Source of the DNA: Amblyomma americanum
Taxonomy: Eukaryota; Arthropoda; Arachnida; Ixodida; Ixodidae
Assembly (NCBI RefSeq): GCF_052857255.1
Contig: NC_135500.1
Coordinates: forward strand, 47,303,772-47,367,771
DNA: 64,000 bases
Direction of reading: 5' to 3'
A program made the translations under genes and the position numbers. The stretch's first letter is position 1, and every line of letters starts with the position of its first letter. A model generated the notes under the pieces. The model saw only the letters and a program-made list of their open reading frames with translations. It had not been told where the DNA came from and searched no databases. Shown one piece after another: positions 1 to 10,757 of the stretch.

Positions 1-6
1 CATTTC

Positions 7-20
7 AACGCGATAGCGTT
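7..20 (+). repeat. Palindromic motif copy 1 (AACGCGATAGCGTT)
   Basis: A 14-base imperfect palindrome with arms AACGC and GCGTT around GATA. The same motif recurs near 3402, 6062 (opposite strand), 7194 and 14364, so it belongs to a dispersed repeat. The window start cuts its left context. Confidence 0.5.
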
Positions 21-83
21 CGAGCGGCGGACGTTCGGCAAAGACCGGGGGGAGGGGCGGGGGGGAAGGTAAAACGATATAGA

Positions 84-176
84 GCCATTACTGAAACTCG
101 AACCTCTGCCACTTCGGTCGTGAGCCGGGCAAGCTACCCCGAGCCGCTGAGGAACCTTCGTACCGTCCGATAGTTT
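84..176 (-). repeat. tRNA-derived SINE head (family C), partial
   Basis: Read on the minus strand, this stretch has a tRNA-like layout. A box-A-like segment (CCTCAGCGGCTCGG, about 155-139) is followed by a box-B-like GGTTCGAGTTTC (104-93). A related arrangement, including the segment CCCGGCTCACGA, is found at 47421-47498 on the same strand. It has accumulated differences from a working tRNA gene, so it is read as a decayed SINE promoter region. No target-site duplication was found. Confidence 0.45.
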
Positions 177-628
177 AGGGACTTCGTGGGGCCACCTCAT
201 GCCGCACAGTTGGCAACGCTTCCGCATTACACTCTGAAGGCTACTTGAACGTCCCCTGAATTTCTTTTAATCCCGGGGCAAGGAACACAGCCGGTACTCT
301 GAAAACATGTCCAGAGACTGACGTACGTGTCGCAGTGGCGCCGGCGCTACGAACTAGGCTCATCACTCGTCGTCCCATGAGGGCAAGCGGGTGCAATTTT
401 TTCTACGCTTTAAGACTGCGTTTGGTAAGTTCACATCTCATAGCACAACCGGACAATCCCTTAATGACTTGGTAGCTATCTACGCAATCGATACCGAATA
501 GCGTATTTAGCACGCTCTCTGCTAAACAGCAGTAAAAAAGCGTTGTACAAATCGCTTCACAAACGGCCTGTGCCCCTTCTATTTGTAATCCATATATTCA
601 TGATCTTCCTAAAAGGCTCTCCTGTGGA
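177..628. other. Unassigned stretch
   Basis: No domain-bearing frame, RNA gene or repeat was recognised here by eye. Confidence 0.4.
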
Positions 629-642
629 GAAATTAAGCTTGT

Positions 643-880
643 TTGGTTTGGTTTTATGGGGGTTTAACGTCCCAAAGCGACTCAGGCTATGAGAGACGCC
701 GTAGTGAAGGGCTGCGGAAATTTCGACCATCTGGGGTTCTTTAACGTGCACTGACATCGCACAGTACACGGGCCTCTGGAATTTCGCCTCCATCGAAATT
801 CGGCCACCGCGGCCGGGATCGAACCTGCGTCTTTCGGGCCGGCAGCCGAGCGCCGTAACCACTCAGCCACTGCGACGGCT
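643..880 (-). mobile_element. tRNA-derived SINE, family A (Ruka-like)
   Basis: A 238-bp SINE on the minus strand, flanked by a perfect 14-bp target duplication (GAAATTAAGCTTGT at 629-642 and 881-894). The tRNA-like head has box A TGGCTGAGTGGTTA and box B GGTTCGATCCC. It is followed by a body containing GTGCGATGTCAGTGCACG and a 3' part ending in CCCCCATAAAACC. Tick SINEs with tRNA heads have been described (Ruka from Rhipicephalus), and this matches that style. Identity to the named family is inferred. Related copies lie at 10520-10749 and, 5'-truncated, at 38917-39055. Confidence 0.85.
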
Positions 881-894
881 GAAATTAAGCTTGT

Positions 895-3354
895 GTATCA
901 ATCGTAACTTATACGCTGAAGCACGACCACATTCACATCCCATGCACGAATCAACGCGGAAGCTAAGTGAGCAGTTTAATCATGACAGTATGGAACGTGA
1001 GCATGCGGTGTATCACGAATTATACTCCGTTTCATAGCAGGCAACGAAGCGGAGGGTGCGGAAGTAGTGCGTCTGCAAAACCATATACTCCGCCACGTAT
1101 CATTCGTCCGTCTCAAAGCCTAGATGGCTGTTTGGACGAAAACAAAGACCGGTATCAGACGAAGTGGTACCATTGGGAATTACGGTCGAAGCTGCGAGGC
1201 GCTCAGTACTTGGACCATCTGGCTATAATTTGCGCTGAGTGTGAACTACTTTTTAGGCACGCATGGACTAAGGGCGACTCGCCCTACCAACTGCGTATCA
1301 GGTCGCCAAAGTCATTCTTACTCCTCGAAGTCTCGTTGAGTTGGAGGACGAAAAGTGGCGAGAGGTAAAACGAAGTCCAGGATATTGCCATTAATGGCAC
1401 TAAAGACAAAATGTGCTTGTGCTCACATCGGTTGTTTGGCGAAACCACTTTTTGGGCTCGGACTTAGTCTCCGCGAACAGGCGCGCTAGCTTTGGCAGCG
1501 TTGCCCGCTATGTATGAAACAGAGTGCAGAGAGTTCTAAGCCTATGAAAAACAAGAATCGTAGTTTTCGGTTGCGGAGGGAAAGATAGACGCTGCATTCC
1601 CCTTGTGCACGTCAAATCTTGTCGTCTGGCGTCACACGTTTTTAGCTGTCCGGGAAGACAGGTTTTGAAGCTGAGTGTGTTTCTTAAGCTGCACCAAATG
1701 TTCGTTAAAAAAAAAAAGCGGCTCACATTGGCAGGTTTTTTTTTGTTTTGCAGTTAGCTTGCCGGGCAATTACCTTTTTAACTGTTGTCACTACTTGCGC
1801 ATGCTGTAAGAGCGAAATTGAAGCATACCGTGCGTATGAATCAGCTGCACTGTGAAATGAAAGAAAAAAAAAATGCGCTGCTCGTTCTATACGCGCATCA
1901 AATTCACCTCTGCACATCCCTTGAAATCGAAGCTGGTCGGCAAAAGAGCGATGGTGATGTCGATGTAGTGCGCCTTCAGTGGTGACGCTGCACGGCGGCA
2001 GCCGTGGGCGAAACTTTTCTTGACCTCCTCTTCGCTGGACTTCAAAGCTGCAGCGTACGCCGTAAGCAAGGAACGAGCCCGCAGTTACGTGAGGCAGCGA
2101 AGAGCTCAGAAGGCGGTAAACAGTGGTCCGGACAGTGAACCATGCACACGACAAGAGGAGACACTTGCGGCACACTTTCAAGCTTATGCGGAAGCGAATG
2201 AATCGTTTTCGCTTGAAGTTAGCACGTTTTAAGTGCACAGGAGTGAAGCGTGCGCCGGCGAGCGCATGACGCCGCAGAGGGCCGTCCCTCACTCTCGCCC
2301 CGAGCCCGTTTTCGTCCCAACCTCTGCCATCCTCATCACCCATTTTCCTGCTTCGCCCCTCTGTCAGCCTGGCGTTACCCTGCGAGGCACTCCATGAGGG
2401 TGAGGATGAGGACGAGGCCATGACCGTAGTTACGCCACGCTGAAGAAAAAGGAGAGAAAGAGAGAAGAATTCGTGCGCAAAGCGAACACGTCACGGAGCC
2501 GGGGAATAGCCGAAGTCACACGTGGAAAAAGCGGTCAACACGAACTAGATGCTTCGTTTGCACTTGAGAACAGGCTCGTTTCCTATGTGAGCAAAGCCCC
2601 GCGCTTACATATCGCGGTTATATTATGCTAGGCGCATAAATCACCGGGCCCGATTTTCAAGCTCGCGCAAAACGAGCGCTGTCAGGGACGGGCATCGAGC
2701 CGGCGCGTGGTTGGGCGGCGATACGAGGCGCACTTGTGAGCAAGAGTGCGCGCAATGAATTTGCCCCGCCGCAGCGAGGGGGGAGGGAAAGGGGCGGCCA
2801 ACAGTTCCACACGCGGGAGGCATTATGGGGGGGGGGGGGGGTGAAAAATGCTTCCGCCCCGCCATAATGGGCGCTGGCATCGCGGGGGATTAGAGAGCGC
2901 ATATAAGGCCCCGAAGACGCTTCCCTTCGCCGTGCGGGCATCTTGGCAGAACTCGCGTCGAACGCCTGCGCCGCGGCTGCCGCGCACAAAGCAGCGCACG
3001 GAGGATAGATGGCGAGAACAGCGGCAATTGATAGCCACCGACCGGGCCACGAGGTAATGAAAAGCGCTTTCAGAAAATTAATTTCTTGTCGCGCGCTGTT
3101 CTCTGGCCCCACATATACGTATAGTGCATACACGCTGGCGCATGTCGTCACTGACCATAACGCACGCGGAACCCACTAAGTGACAGGGACCCGCAGTTAT
3201 CACCGCTCCAGCAGACGGGGGCGGCGGCGAGGTCTTCCAGCTTGCTCGAGGAGGCTCCATAAATCCTATTCCCTCGATAGAACGCAATACGAACGCTATG
3301 GTCCGAGTTTTCGGTTATTTTTGCTCGAAGCGTTTCTTTTTCTTTTTAAACGAA
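895..3354. other. Unassigned 2.5-kb stretch
   Basis: Several open frames of 60-230 codons occur, but none shows a recognisable domain and they overlap on both strands, as expected by chance in GC-rich DNA. The part from about 2640 to 3060 is GC-rich and includes a G15 tract. No exon, RNA gene or transposon was recognised. Confidence 0.4.
2827..2841 (+). repeat. G15 homopolymer
   Basis: Fifteen consecutive G on the plus strand. It is one of at least eight G or C runs of 14 or more in this window. Confidence 0.9.
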
Positions 3355-3500
3355 AGCAAGCGCAAAATTCGGGGGACACTTTAGCCCCGCCGTAAGGGTG
3401 TGACGCGATAGCGTTAAGGGGCCCCTTCAGCGGCCTGGGGTCACCTTTGCGTACCACTTCGAACACATGGACACTGCCCTTCCTCTACTTAAGATTCGCA
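3355..3500 (+). repeat. Dispersed repeat with GACGCGATAGCGTT, copy 2
   Basis: The segment running through AAATTCGGGGG, TTAGCCCCGCCGTAAGG, GACGCGATAGCGTT (3402-3415) and then AGCGGCCTGGGGTC has a clear counterpart at 7150-7290, with the same order of blocks. The shared region continues on both sides of the palindromic motif, so this is a genuine dispersed repeat and not a chance motif. The element type is unknown. Confidence 0.55.
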
Positions 3501-3869
3501 ATTATTTATTTACATGTGTATTTTAAGAGCGTTGGCTCTTATTCATCACGTTTCTCGATTTCCTGGGGTCTGCAGCCTACCACCTCCCTTCGGTGTGAAG
3601 TCCGAGGAATTCAAGATGGCGACCCCCACAGTAAATCGATATAGCAGCCCAAGTGGTGATTGGTTGGTGATGTCACTTATAAATCCAGATGTCGGCTAAT
3701 AATAGTAATTAATTGATGACGTCATTAACAGCTCACGCTCGTTACTCCGCCTTCCGAACGGTGGCGGCATGTTTTTTTTTAAGTTCTAATATTACAGTTT
3801 TTGGGGCTTTTTATTTTTGTGTTAGGGCTATTTTATTTCAACTAATTGCTTTATTCACCTCAATACATA

Positions 3870-4102
3870 CAAGGCCTATCCTCTAACTCATACCTCGGCG
3901 TAATCTTAAGCAGTGGTCTTTCTTGGCGCACTCATATCAGTAACACCGCGTCATCAGCAAACAGATCTCTCTGATTTCTGAAACGTCACCTACGACATGT
4001 GTCATGGGCCGTGAAATTACTGAATCGCTTATCAGGTCAAGGCTGGAGTATGCATCTCCAATCTGGCATCCACATCAAACTAGTAAATTTCTAAAGATGG
4101 TT
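3870..4102 (+). pseudogene. CR1/jockey-like LINE, reverse transcriptase C-terminal fragment (part 1)
   Basis: Plus-strand translation gives the thumb-like region typical of CR1/jockey LINE ORF2: SYLGVILSSGLSWRTHIS, then (after a +1 frame change near 4025) SLIRSRLEYASPIWHPHQT. A TGA at 3972-3974 lies in the first frame, so the copy is dead. The next part of the same protein type is found at 5329-5640. The two are therefore read as one LINE copy interrupted by a 1.2-kb insertion. Assignment rests on the YLGV...W..H and R..LEYAS..W signatures. Confidence 0.7.
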
Positions 4103-5328
4103 CGTTGCCTTCTTTCTGCGGAGGACCACAACGTGGTTATTCGGTGGTAAAGAACTACGCGACGATCACTGATGCAGATGTTGAAACGAGTAAATGCACT
4201 TACAGAAACCTACAAGGTTGAAAACTGAACGTTAGAGAAACGAAGTCACGTAGACAAGTTCAATAACTCCAACTTAAGAGAGCTGATCTCACACAGAGAA
4301 ACACTCTACATGACCTTACTTATCGGCCACAGGTTAAAGCCTAGGTACTTGTAGAAGTGCAAAGCACGGAGCCTCTAGCTAGACTAGACAAGACTGCTGT
4401 CCAATGCTTATTCTTCCATTTTTATGTTTCACGAATAAAAAAGTTAGGGAGGTTATGCATTTGAAGGTCCGCCCTAGTCTTAGCTAATCAATGACGCTCT
4501 TAATACAAGGTAGCCACAGCCCCTGAAGGTTGGGCACAACCTCAAGCCCAGGGCTTGGCTAAAAGAAAAGAGAAACACATCAAGACGTGGAGGCCGCCCA
4601 TGATGGCGACCGCAGCCACATTTATTGAGGGATGCCGATGAGGAGAGAGCAGCGGAGCGGCGGCGGCAGCGTCCCGCCCTGGCCAAGGTCCCGAGTGTTC
4701 CCCTCTGCTCGCGCTTCAGGTTCTTCCTTCTCTTCGCGCGTGTCGCTACGGCAGCTACAAGGTGGCGCTACAAAGAAAACATTCCGGACACTCTCTCCGC
4801 GCGATTTTCTCTTCCTTTCCATTCTGCACGCGCGCCTTTGCGTCGGGCTTGTCGCCGCGTCACCTGCACATGGCACTTCTAGAAGGATGACGTGTTAACA
4901 GACAGTCGGAGGGCGGGTGCAGGAAACGAGCCTCGCGACGCTTCCAAGAGTGCCTGCAAACAAAAGGGCCCTTCGCGAATCTATTCGCAGGTTTGCATGT
5001 TTCATGCGACAGTCGTACCCGGATCCGCTGGAGTGCTCTGTTGGTACCCCGGCGGGTCCCCGCAGTCAACAGTGCAAGGAGCACTCGGGCCGTCCTAGCT
5101 ATGGTGCTAAGTCGACAATTACTTTGTGTATGCTCGAGGGGGACGCGCGGACTGGGAGCTCCTAGAACTTTCCGCGCAGATCGAAGGCGCGCATTGGACT
5201 CAAGCTGAACTAATTAAAAACGTCACGAGGCGTCAACGAAGCGCGGCCTTACAAAACTTATCTAGCAAACTCCCTTGAAGCGTTACAGTATCAAGATGTA
5301 ACATTAATTAACCCATAGCAGAGTAGCA
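4103..5328. other. About 1.2 kb of unknown sequence splitting a LINE
   Basis: This segment separates two colinear pieces of one LINE ORF2. It contains no transposase, RT or RNA signature that I can see, and no clear target duplication or terminal inverted repeat at the edges. Open frames around 4622-4898 run on both strands in GC-rich DNA and look incidental. It may be a non-autonomous element or several small insertions. Confidence 0.45.
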
Positions 5329-5640
5329 GCATTAAAACTTCAGTCCGAACTTTTCAGCCTTAGCCCTGATCGTCGCATCGCTAGCCTTTGCTTGTTCCAT
5401 AAGGTATTTCATAGTTCGCTCAATCGTCCCCCGTTCATAGCACCGCCACCTTCACGCGTATTCCACCGCACTGAGCATCCATTTCATATTGCTCGATCAC
5501 TTACTGGAGCCACTACGTTTGCTGGGTCATTTTTTCCACGGACAGCTATCGACTGGAATGGCCTTCCTCGCGTCATTGGTGCCATCACCTGCCTGTCGAC
5601 TTTTGCGACGACCGTCACTTCTCATGTTAAAAAATTGTAA
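5329..5640 (+). pseudogene. CR1/jockey-like LINE, ORF2 C-terminus (part 2)
   Basis: An open plus-strand frame encodes the extreme C-terminal part of a CR1/jockey-like ORF2: RIASLCLFHKVFH, then FFPRTAIDWNGLP and a terminal VKKL followed by a TAA stop at 5638-5640. The motif order (LCLFHK, then PRT..DWN.LP) is the usual ending of this protein type. The frame begins immediately after the 4103-5328 insertion. The roughly 70 bases after the stop, including ATGTAATAAATC near 5695, look like the LINE 3' untranslated end. Confidence 0.75.
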
Positions 5641-5710
5641 TCATCACCTATATTTAATCCTACGCCTTTCGTCATACGCCGAAAGGAGTCTTTAATGTAA
5701 TAAATCGAAA

Positions 5711-6800
5711 TCAAGGCCTACTTTTAACGAACTCCATCGAATGTGCCTCGACAGCGATCCAAGGCTTATGAGTACATTTCCGATCTAACCCCGATTTTAT
5801 TTACAGCAAAGTTAATTTACTTTTCATTCCTACATGTCATAACGACGTTTGAACCATGTTGTGACCTTATAATCACAATTAATCTGGTGTTTTAATCAAT
5901 TTCAAATTCGCACCGCTACTCGACGCAGTAGTCACGCAGTAGTTCCTGATGTGACGTCACGCTTCTAGTTGGTAGGTGCAGAGACCGTGACGTCACAAAA
6001 TCATCGACCAATGGGACTTCCGCTCCCGTTCTAGCTGCGTTTGCCGTCGACCGTGCGCTATAACGCTATCGCGTTAACATGGCACAGATAGACAGCCTTG
6101 CCATAGTGGGGGACCACAGAGCTGCCGTCCACATCGGCTCGGCGTTCCCGTGGTGTCAGTTCGGCGCCAAAATTAATGCGAGGGAAGCGCAAGCCGTCAC
6201 TTTTTTCAAATGCACACAATGCAATCTATGGGCGTTGCTGTTTCGAAATCGTGCCACCTTCTTGGCAAATGGTTGCTCAATGAGATGGAGACGACCGACG
6301 AAGTTTATAACAAATTTCGAGCATCCAACTAATCATAACGGGTCAAAGTTCTGCCAGGGAATATCAACTTCACGTGCAGTAACCCTCGTAAACACCTTCA
6401 GCGAGCATCAATGTTCGCTTACATCCAAACAGGCGTGTAAACGTTCGCGTGATAGAGAATGTACCACCGTTTACGCAGTATAATGTGCGTTTCGCAAGCA
6501 ACGGGCTGATAAACATATTTATACGCTTTCGGTTTAGAGGTTAAGCGTTGGTCATGGGATGAGGCACTGCACGACTCATTTGCACACGTGTCCACGCACT
6601 TTTCTACAGCGCTCGGACACGTGGAAGTGCACCGGCGTCATTCAAGAGTGGCCTACGGCTGAGAATAGCACATTTACGTCGCGCGGATAGAGATGTTTCT
6701 CATTTCCATAGAAGCTCTACCGAGGCCAGCGGCGAACGTCAGAAAAGCACCGAGCGCCTTTCACGAGAGCCCAGAAGCGTGCCTTCACTGCCGCCCTCAC
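5711..6800. other. Unassigned stretch with motif copy 3 at 6062-6075
   Basis: It contains the palindromic motif in opposite orientation (AACGCTATCGCGTT, 6062-6075), directly before a 134-codon plus-strand open frame (6079-6483). That frame shows no recognised domain, signal peptide or splice context, and I do not treat it as a gene. This stretch lies downstream of TMTC3 exon 3 on the minus strand and so should be intron 3 of that gene. Confidence 0.4.
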
Positions 6801-6882
6801 CGCTTCGGTGTGCACGGGATGAACGGCGAAGAGGAGGGCCGCCACCACGCTTGGCTTGCGGGGAACCACCATGGAGCAGACC
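6801..6882 (-). CDS. TMTC3: TMTC3-like protein, exon 3
   Basis: An 82-nt internal exon on the minus strand. It starts after a good acceptor (CTCTGTCCGCAG) and stops before GTGAGG. It completes the split Arg codon left by exon 2 (AG|G) and then encodes 27 residues, including SVVAALLFAVHPVHTEA. This is a near-invariant TMTC-family stretch in the GT-C membrane domain, where a transmembrane helix runs into the HP.HTEA luminal motif. It ends in phase 0. The family normally continues with a V-x-G-V/I-V-G-R-A block, and that exon was not found between here and base 1. It presumably lies outside the window. Confidence 0.9.
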
Positions 6883-8375
6883 CTGCGGACAGAGAACGCG
6901 CACTGGAGACGGACACGCACAAGCCCAGAAGTGGGCGCGGGATTGCGGCCCTCTGATGCCGAAAGACAGGGGCGCCTTTAACGCGAACAACTGCACCCTT
7001 CCAGTTGACATTTTGCGAGGACGTGGCTCCTTCCAATCACTGGTAAGAACCCCTATTATACGCTCACTCATTGAGTCGGACTACCCTTTCCGCCCGACGC
7101 TAAAAGCAAAGCACAAAAATGAAAGGATAGCCTCGGGGGTGGCGAACGGGCAAGAAAAATTCGAGGGCCACTTAAGCTCCGCCTTAAGGCTATGACGCGG
7201 TAGCGTTAAATTGCTTCCGCCAGCGGTCTGCGCTCCTCTTTGCATGTCACTTCGCAGACACGGACGGTGTTATTCGTTTCATTTTTACCTTTTTTCGTTC
7301 TAGTTAGATTCAATAATTTTTAGTTTTGCATTTTTTTATCAGTTGCCCCGAGACACGCAGGGCCTCTTTTTAACCAAATCGAACGAACGCTCCTCACTGG
7401 TCAATGGGTATAGTGCGCCCGGCACCCAAGTTCGAGTTCCTAGGGCGAGGGAGTTGGAGATGAGGGACTTCAGAGTTACCCGCAGGAAGTATTGTGGCTG
7501 TGACGTCAAGACCCTCTCGACCAATCCCCGTTTTCTCGACACGCCAACGCCATCACCTACGGCGGTTTCTGCGCTGAACGGTACCTTGAAGCTAGCGCGT
7601 ATACGTCATGCTACACGCGCGCAGTTTCCACCGCAGGAGACGGACCGTGCCTAGTATACCCGGGGCAACCGCAATGCGAAAACATGCCAGCGTTTGCCAC
7701 CGGGTCTTGCCTGTCTCCGTAAAGTGCGGCGCACTGAGCTCTGTGCGAGAGCAGAACGCGTGACGGCTAGAAATGAGCACACGCACTGAAGTTCAGGACC
7801 TCTCACCTTCGACGTCTTATCGCCAGCCGAAAACAGCACCGCCCTCCTACATATTTGCACTTTAATGCACAGAGCTCTTAATGGGCGGTTATGAATTAGT
7901 GTTGCTTACAATGCGCAGTAACCTGAACGGCAACGTAATTCTCTTCGCACAAGGGAGTATGACAAACAGGACTGTATTAATGTTCTCTAACAACACCTAC
8001 CCCGTCACTTACACAAGGAAAAAACGCATTGTTACAGGCCGCAATTAAGGGACTTGTGAGCTGGTGATGCGAAAGCATTGATGGCTTAGTTACCTGTAGT
8101 TGCATTAAATTTTGCGAGTAATTTACTTGTAGTGTCTAGATCCACTAATCCGACTCATTCCACCCACTAATGCATCTCAATCCGACTTTAATATTGTTCC
8201 GACATAGTCCACCCACCAATCCATCTTGATCCACCCATTAATCAGTCTGAGGCTTTGAAACGCCACTTTTTGGGCGACGCCTAATTTCGAGGCCGATGAG
8301 GCATCTAATGCTGTCGCAGTAATGACAACGGCCGCTCGTACAAAGCTCAGTCGCCTCCCGAGCACAAATCCCTAC
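6883..8375 (-). other. TMTC3 intron 2 (1493 bp)
   Basis: Bounded by the donor GTAGGG after exon 2 and the acceptor CCGCAG before exon 3. It contains the dispersed-repeat copy at 7150-7290. Nothing else was recognised. Confidence 0.8.
7150..7290 (+). repeat. Dispersed repeat with GACGCGGTAGCGTT, copy 4
   Basis: Block order: AAATTCGAGGG, CTTAAGCTCCGCCTTAAGG, GACGCGGTAGCGTT (7194-7207), then CCAGCGGTCTGCGCTC and CACTTCGCAGACACGGAC. It parallels 3355-3500 base for base over most of its length and shares the left half with 14330-14378. It lies inside TMTC3 intron 2. Confidence 0.55.
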
Positions 8376-8512
8376 CTGAGGAAGAGCATGCAGACGAGTG
8401 AATGCAGGATCACGTTCCCCAGGTGGTATCCCGCGGGTCGCAGCTCGTGCAGCCAGTAGTTGAGGCGGAAGGTGAGTACGCACAGCGGCCGATACGACTT
8501 GTGGCTCTGCTC
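8376..8512 (-). CDS. TMTC3: TMTC3-like protein, exon 2
   Basis: A 137-nt exon on the minus strand. The acceptor CCGTCCCTCGCAG precedes it, and the donor GTAGGG follows CTCAG. It opens in phase 0 (joining the Lys that ends exon 1) and encodes 45 full codons plus two bases. The content includes [20 protein letters not shown] and then [20 protein letters not shown].(L/T)VLTFRLN is a family hallmark in the first luminal loop of TMTC proteins, next to the catalytic Asp motif of exon 1. The 1493-bp intron to exon 3 and the matching phases make the gene model firm. Confidence 0.93.
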
Positions 8513-9008
8513 CTGCGAGGGACGGTGAGGAAAGGGCTGAGCATCGCTCGGCAGTTAACAAAACAACGCCACACGCACTTCGGCCCCAAAAGGAAACCAA
8601 CACAGGTTTCCGACGCAGGAGCGATACATACAGCGCTTAATTTCAGTGCGACAGAGATAAAGGGCAACTGAATGGGTTTTAGAAATCTGCAAGCTTAAAG
8701 GTGCCCAATGCGCGAAACTTGCACGTAAAGCATGCGAAGTCCTTTCGGGCTAGCATTTGAACTGGTGATGTAATCGCCGATTAAAATTGCAACTGCCTTC
8801 AAGCTTCTCCGCACTGCACAGCGCCAAGTGGGGGCGCATCATCACGTCATCGACGGTACCAGTACATTTTCAAAGTATGACCACTTGTTTTCAATGAAAA
8901 AAAAAAAAACTAACGCCACCGAAGGCAAAGGCCGCCGATTGTTGTTCCAACGAGGCACGGCAGGGTGTGCCTGAGGGCAGCCGAAATTTAAAATCTTACC
9001 CTCCGTGC

Positions 9009-9247
9009 GTTTTCATGGGCGGCTGCGTTTTTGTGGAGGAAAAACGCTAAGGCACCTGTGTGCTGTGCGATGTCAGTGCACGTTAAAGATCCCCAGGTGG
9101 TCGAAATTATTCCGGAGCCCTCCACTACTGCACCTCTTTCTTACTTTTTTCTTTCACCCCCTCCTTTATCCCTTCCCTTACGGCGCGGTTCAGGTGTCCA
9201 CCGATATATGAGACAGATACTGCGCCATTTCCTTTCCCCAAAAACCA

Positions 9248-9302
<55 letters not shown>
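9009..9302 (+). mobile_element. tRNA-derived SINE, family B, 5'-truncated
   Basis: Flanked by a perfect 13-bp target duplication (TTACCCTCCGTGC at 8996-9008 and 9303-9315). It lacks the tRNA head: it starts near GGGCGGCTGCGTTTTTGTGG, runs through the shared core GTGCGATGTCAGTGCACG, then the B-type 3' part (CGGTTCAGGTGTCC, CCATTTCCTTTCCCC). It ends in an expanded (ATT)n tail at 9250-9302. A full-length relative lies at 27618-27936. Confidence 0.9.
9250..9302 (+). repeat. (ATT)n microsatellite, SINE tail
   Basis: About 18 ATT units forming the 3' tail of the SINE. The tail position next to the target duplication shows that the microsatellite grew from the SINE end. Confidence 0.9.
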
Positions 9303-9307
<5 letters not shown>

Positions 9308-9315
9308 CTCCGTGC

Positions 9316-10511
9316 CACCACCCAAGCTTATCCGCACTCCTGCGGTGCTGTGAGGCGAAGCCTACAATTCCATCACCGAATACGTCACTATTTTGAATGC
9401 TAGTGTTTTCAAAAACGCTTCGCATGATTTACTTGCAGGCAATATATGTTTGAATTCTTTAAGAGCGCGGAATTCCCCTAAAATGGTGCAGTTGCCCTTG
9501 AAGGGTCTCGCTCAGCGGGAAACTCGTCGCTGTAGTCGTTGTCAGCGCGAATGAAAAAAAAAAAAACCACTGCATCCCTGCGCCAGGAGTGGTACGAGGA
9601 CTCCCACGGAACTGTGAATGTAACGTAGACCAATTCCGCCTATATAGAGATTAAGCCATTGATGTTATCGCGCCCTACTTTGAAGCAGAGCTTGTGTGTC
9701 CCCTCCTGTTTTTTTGTTGTTGTTATCGTTGGGATAAATGTTTCGCGAAGTGGAGAGTTGGACGAAGACCCATCTGGTCGGGGACAATCACATTAAAGCG
9801 TGAAAATGTGGGCGCCAACCAACAAAACTGGGAGTAGAGAAGAGCGCGGGCTCTAGCCTGTTCTTGAACATTGCACGGTAATATTATCAGCTGTTTGCGA
9901 CCCTCGAATGAATGCGTACAAATTGCTTTAACCGCACATTCTTTTCGCTACCGCGTGAGTGAGAGCTACGGCATCTCCCTTTCCTTTTATTCCCGCTAGT
10001 CGCAGCTCAGGTGCAGATGCGCGGCTAGCAACACATCTTTTCCTTCCATTGTTATAGCCCCTAACAACAACTAGTGTGAAGGGTGAACGCAAAGCTTTTA
10101 AGCTCTCTGAGCTGGGTGAACTTGCTTCGAGGCTTTAATGTAAGTATTAGTTCACTTTTAGTTTCTAGATGCTGAAGCACAGTTCCAGGAAAGGCTGCTT
10201 ACTGCGGTCCGCTGCGGCGGCTTGGAGATCGGCGCGCGGCTCGATCTCTGTCGCCGTCACGTCGGCCTCGGCATGCAATTTCTGCCTCCGCTCGCCGCTT
10301 TTCGCTGCGTGCACTGCGCTGGCCTCGTGTGCAACCTTCATGCTTGGCCCGAGGAGAAGTGAGGCGGCTCATTTGCCAATTGCCTCCTCGAGCTGCTCTA
10401 CCAATCACATTAATGAGTGGCGCTTTTCCTTGTTTCGCCATTATGTTTCGACATTGCAGATTTACCTGTTGTAAAGTGCACGTCACGCACTAGAAGGCTG
10501 CGGCTCTCGCT
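9316..10511. other. Unassigned intronic stretch
   Basis: No recognisable exon or transposon. A 101-codon plus-strand frame at 10169-10474 has an opposing frame on the other strand and no domain signature. Confidence 0.4.
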
Positions 10512-10519
10512 GTCGAAGT

Positions 10520-10749
10520 TTTTTTTTCTATGGGGGTTTAACGTCCCAAAGCGACTCGGGCTATGAGGGATGCCGTAGTGAAGGGCTTAGGAAATTTCGA
10601 CCGCCTGTGGTCCTTTAACGTGCATTGACACCGCACAGTACACGGGTCTCTAGAATTTCGCCTCCATCGAAGTTCAACGGCCGGGATCGAGCCCGCGTCT
10701 TTCCGGCCAGCAGCCGAGCACCATGAGAGCCACCGCGCGGTGGCGGTCG
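10520..10749 (-). mobile_element. tRNA-derived SINE, family A
   Basis: A minus-strand copy closely related to 643-880. It has a head with GTGGCTCTCATGGTGCTCGG (box A region) and box B GGCTCGATCCC, the core with GTGTCAATGCACG, and the 3' end CCCCCATAG. An 8-bp direct repeat (GTCGAAGT, 10512-10519 and 10750-10757) is the likely target duplication. Differences in both promoter boxes suggest an old copy. Confidence 0.8.
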
Positions 10750-10757
10750 GTCGAAGT

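Noticed and set aside
1723..2421. 232-codon minus-strand open frame
   Set aside because: No domain, no splice logic, low-complexity Arg/Ser composition, and overlapping frames on the other strand. Consistent with chance in GC-rich DNA.
6079..6483. 134-codon frame directly after a palindromic motif
   Set aside because: No recognised domain, and it lies in the presumed TMTC3 intron. The motif position is explained by the dispersed repeat.
7400..7450. tRNA gene candidate (GTTCGAGTTCC)
   Set aside because: No matching box A at the right distance and no foldable acceptor stem seen.
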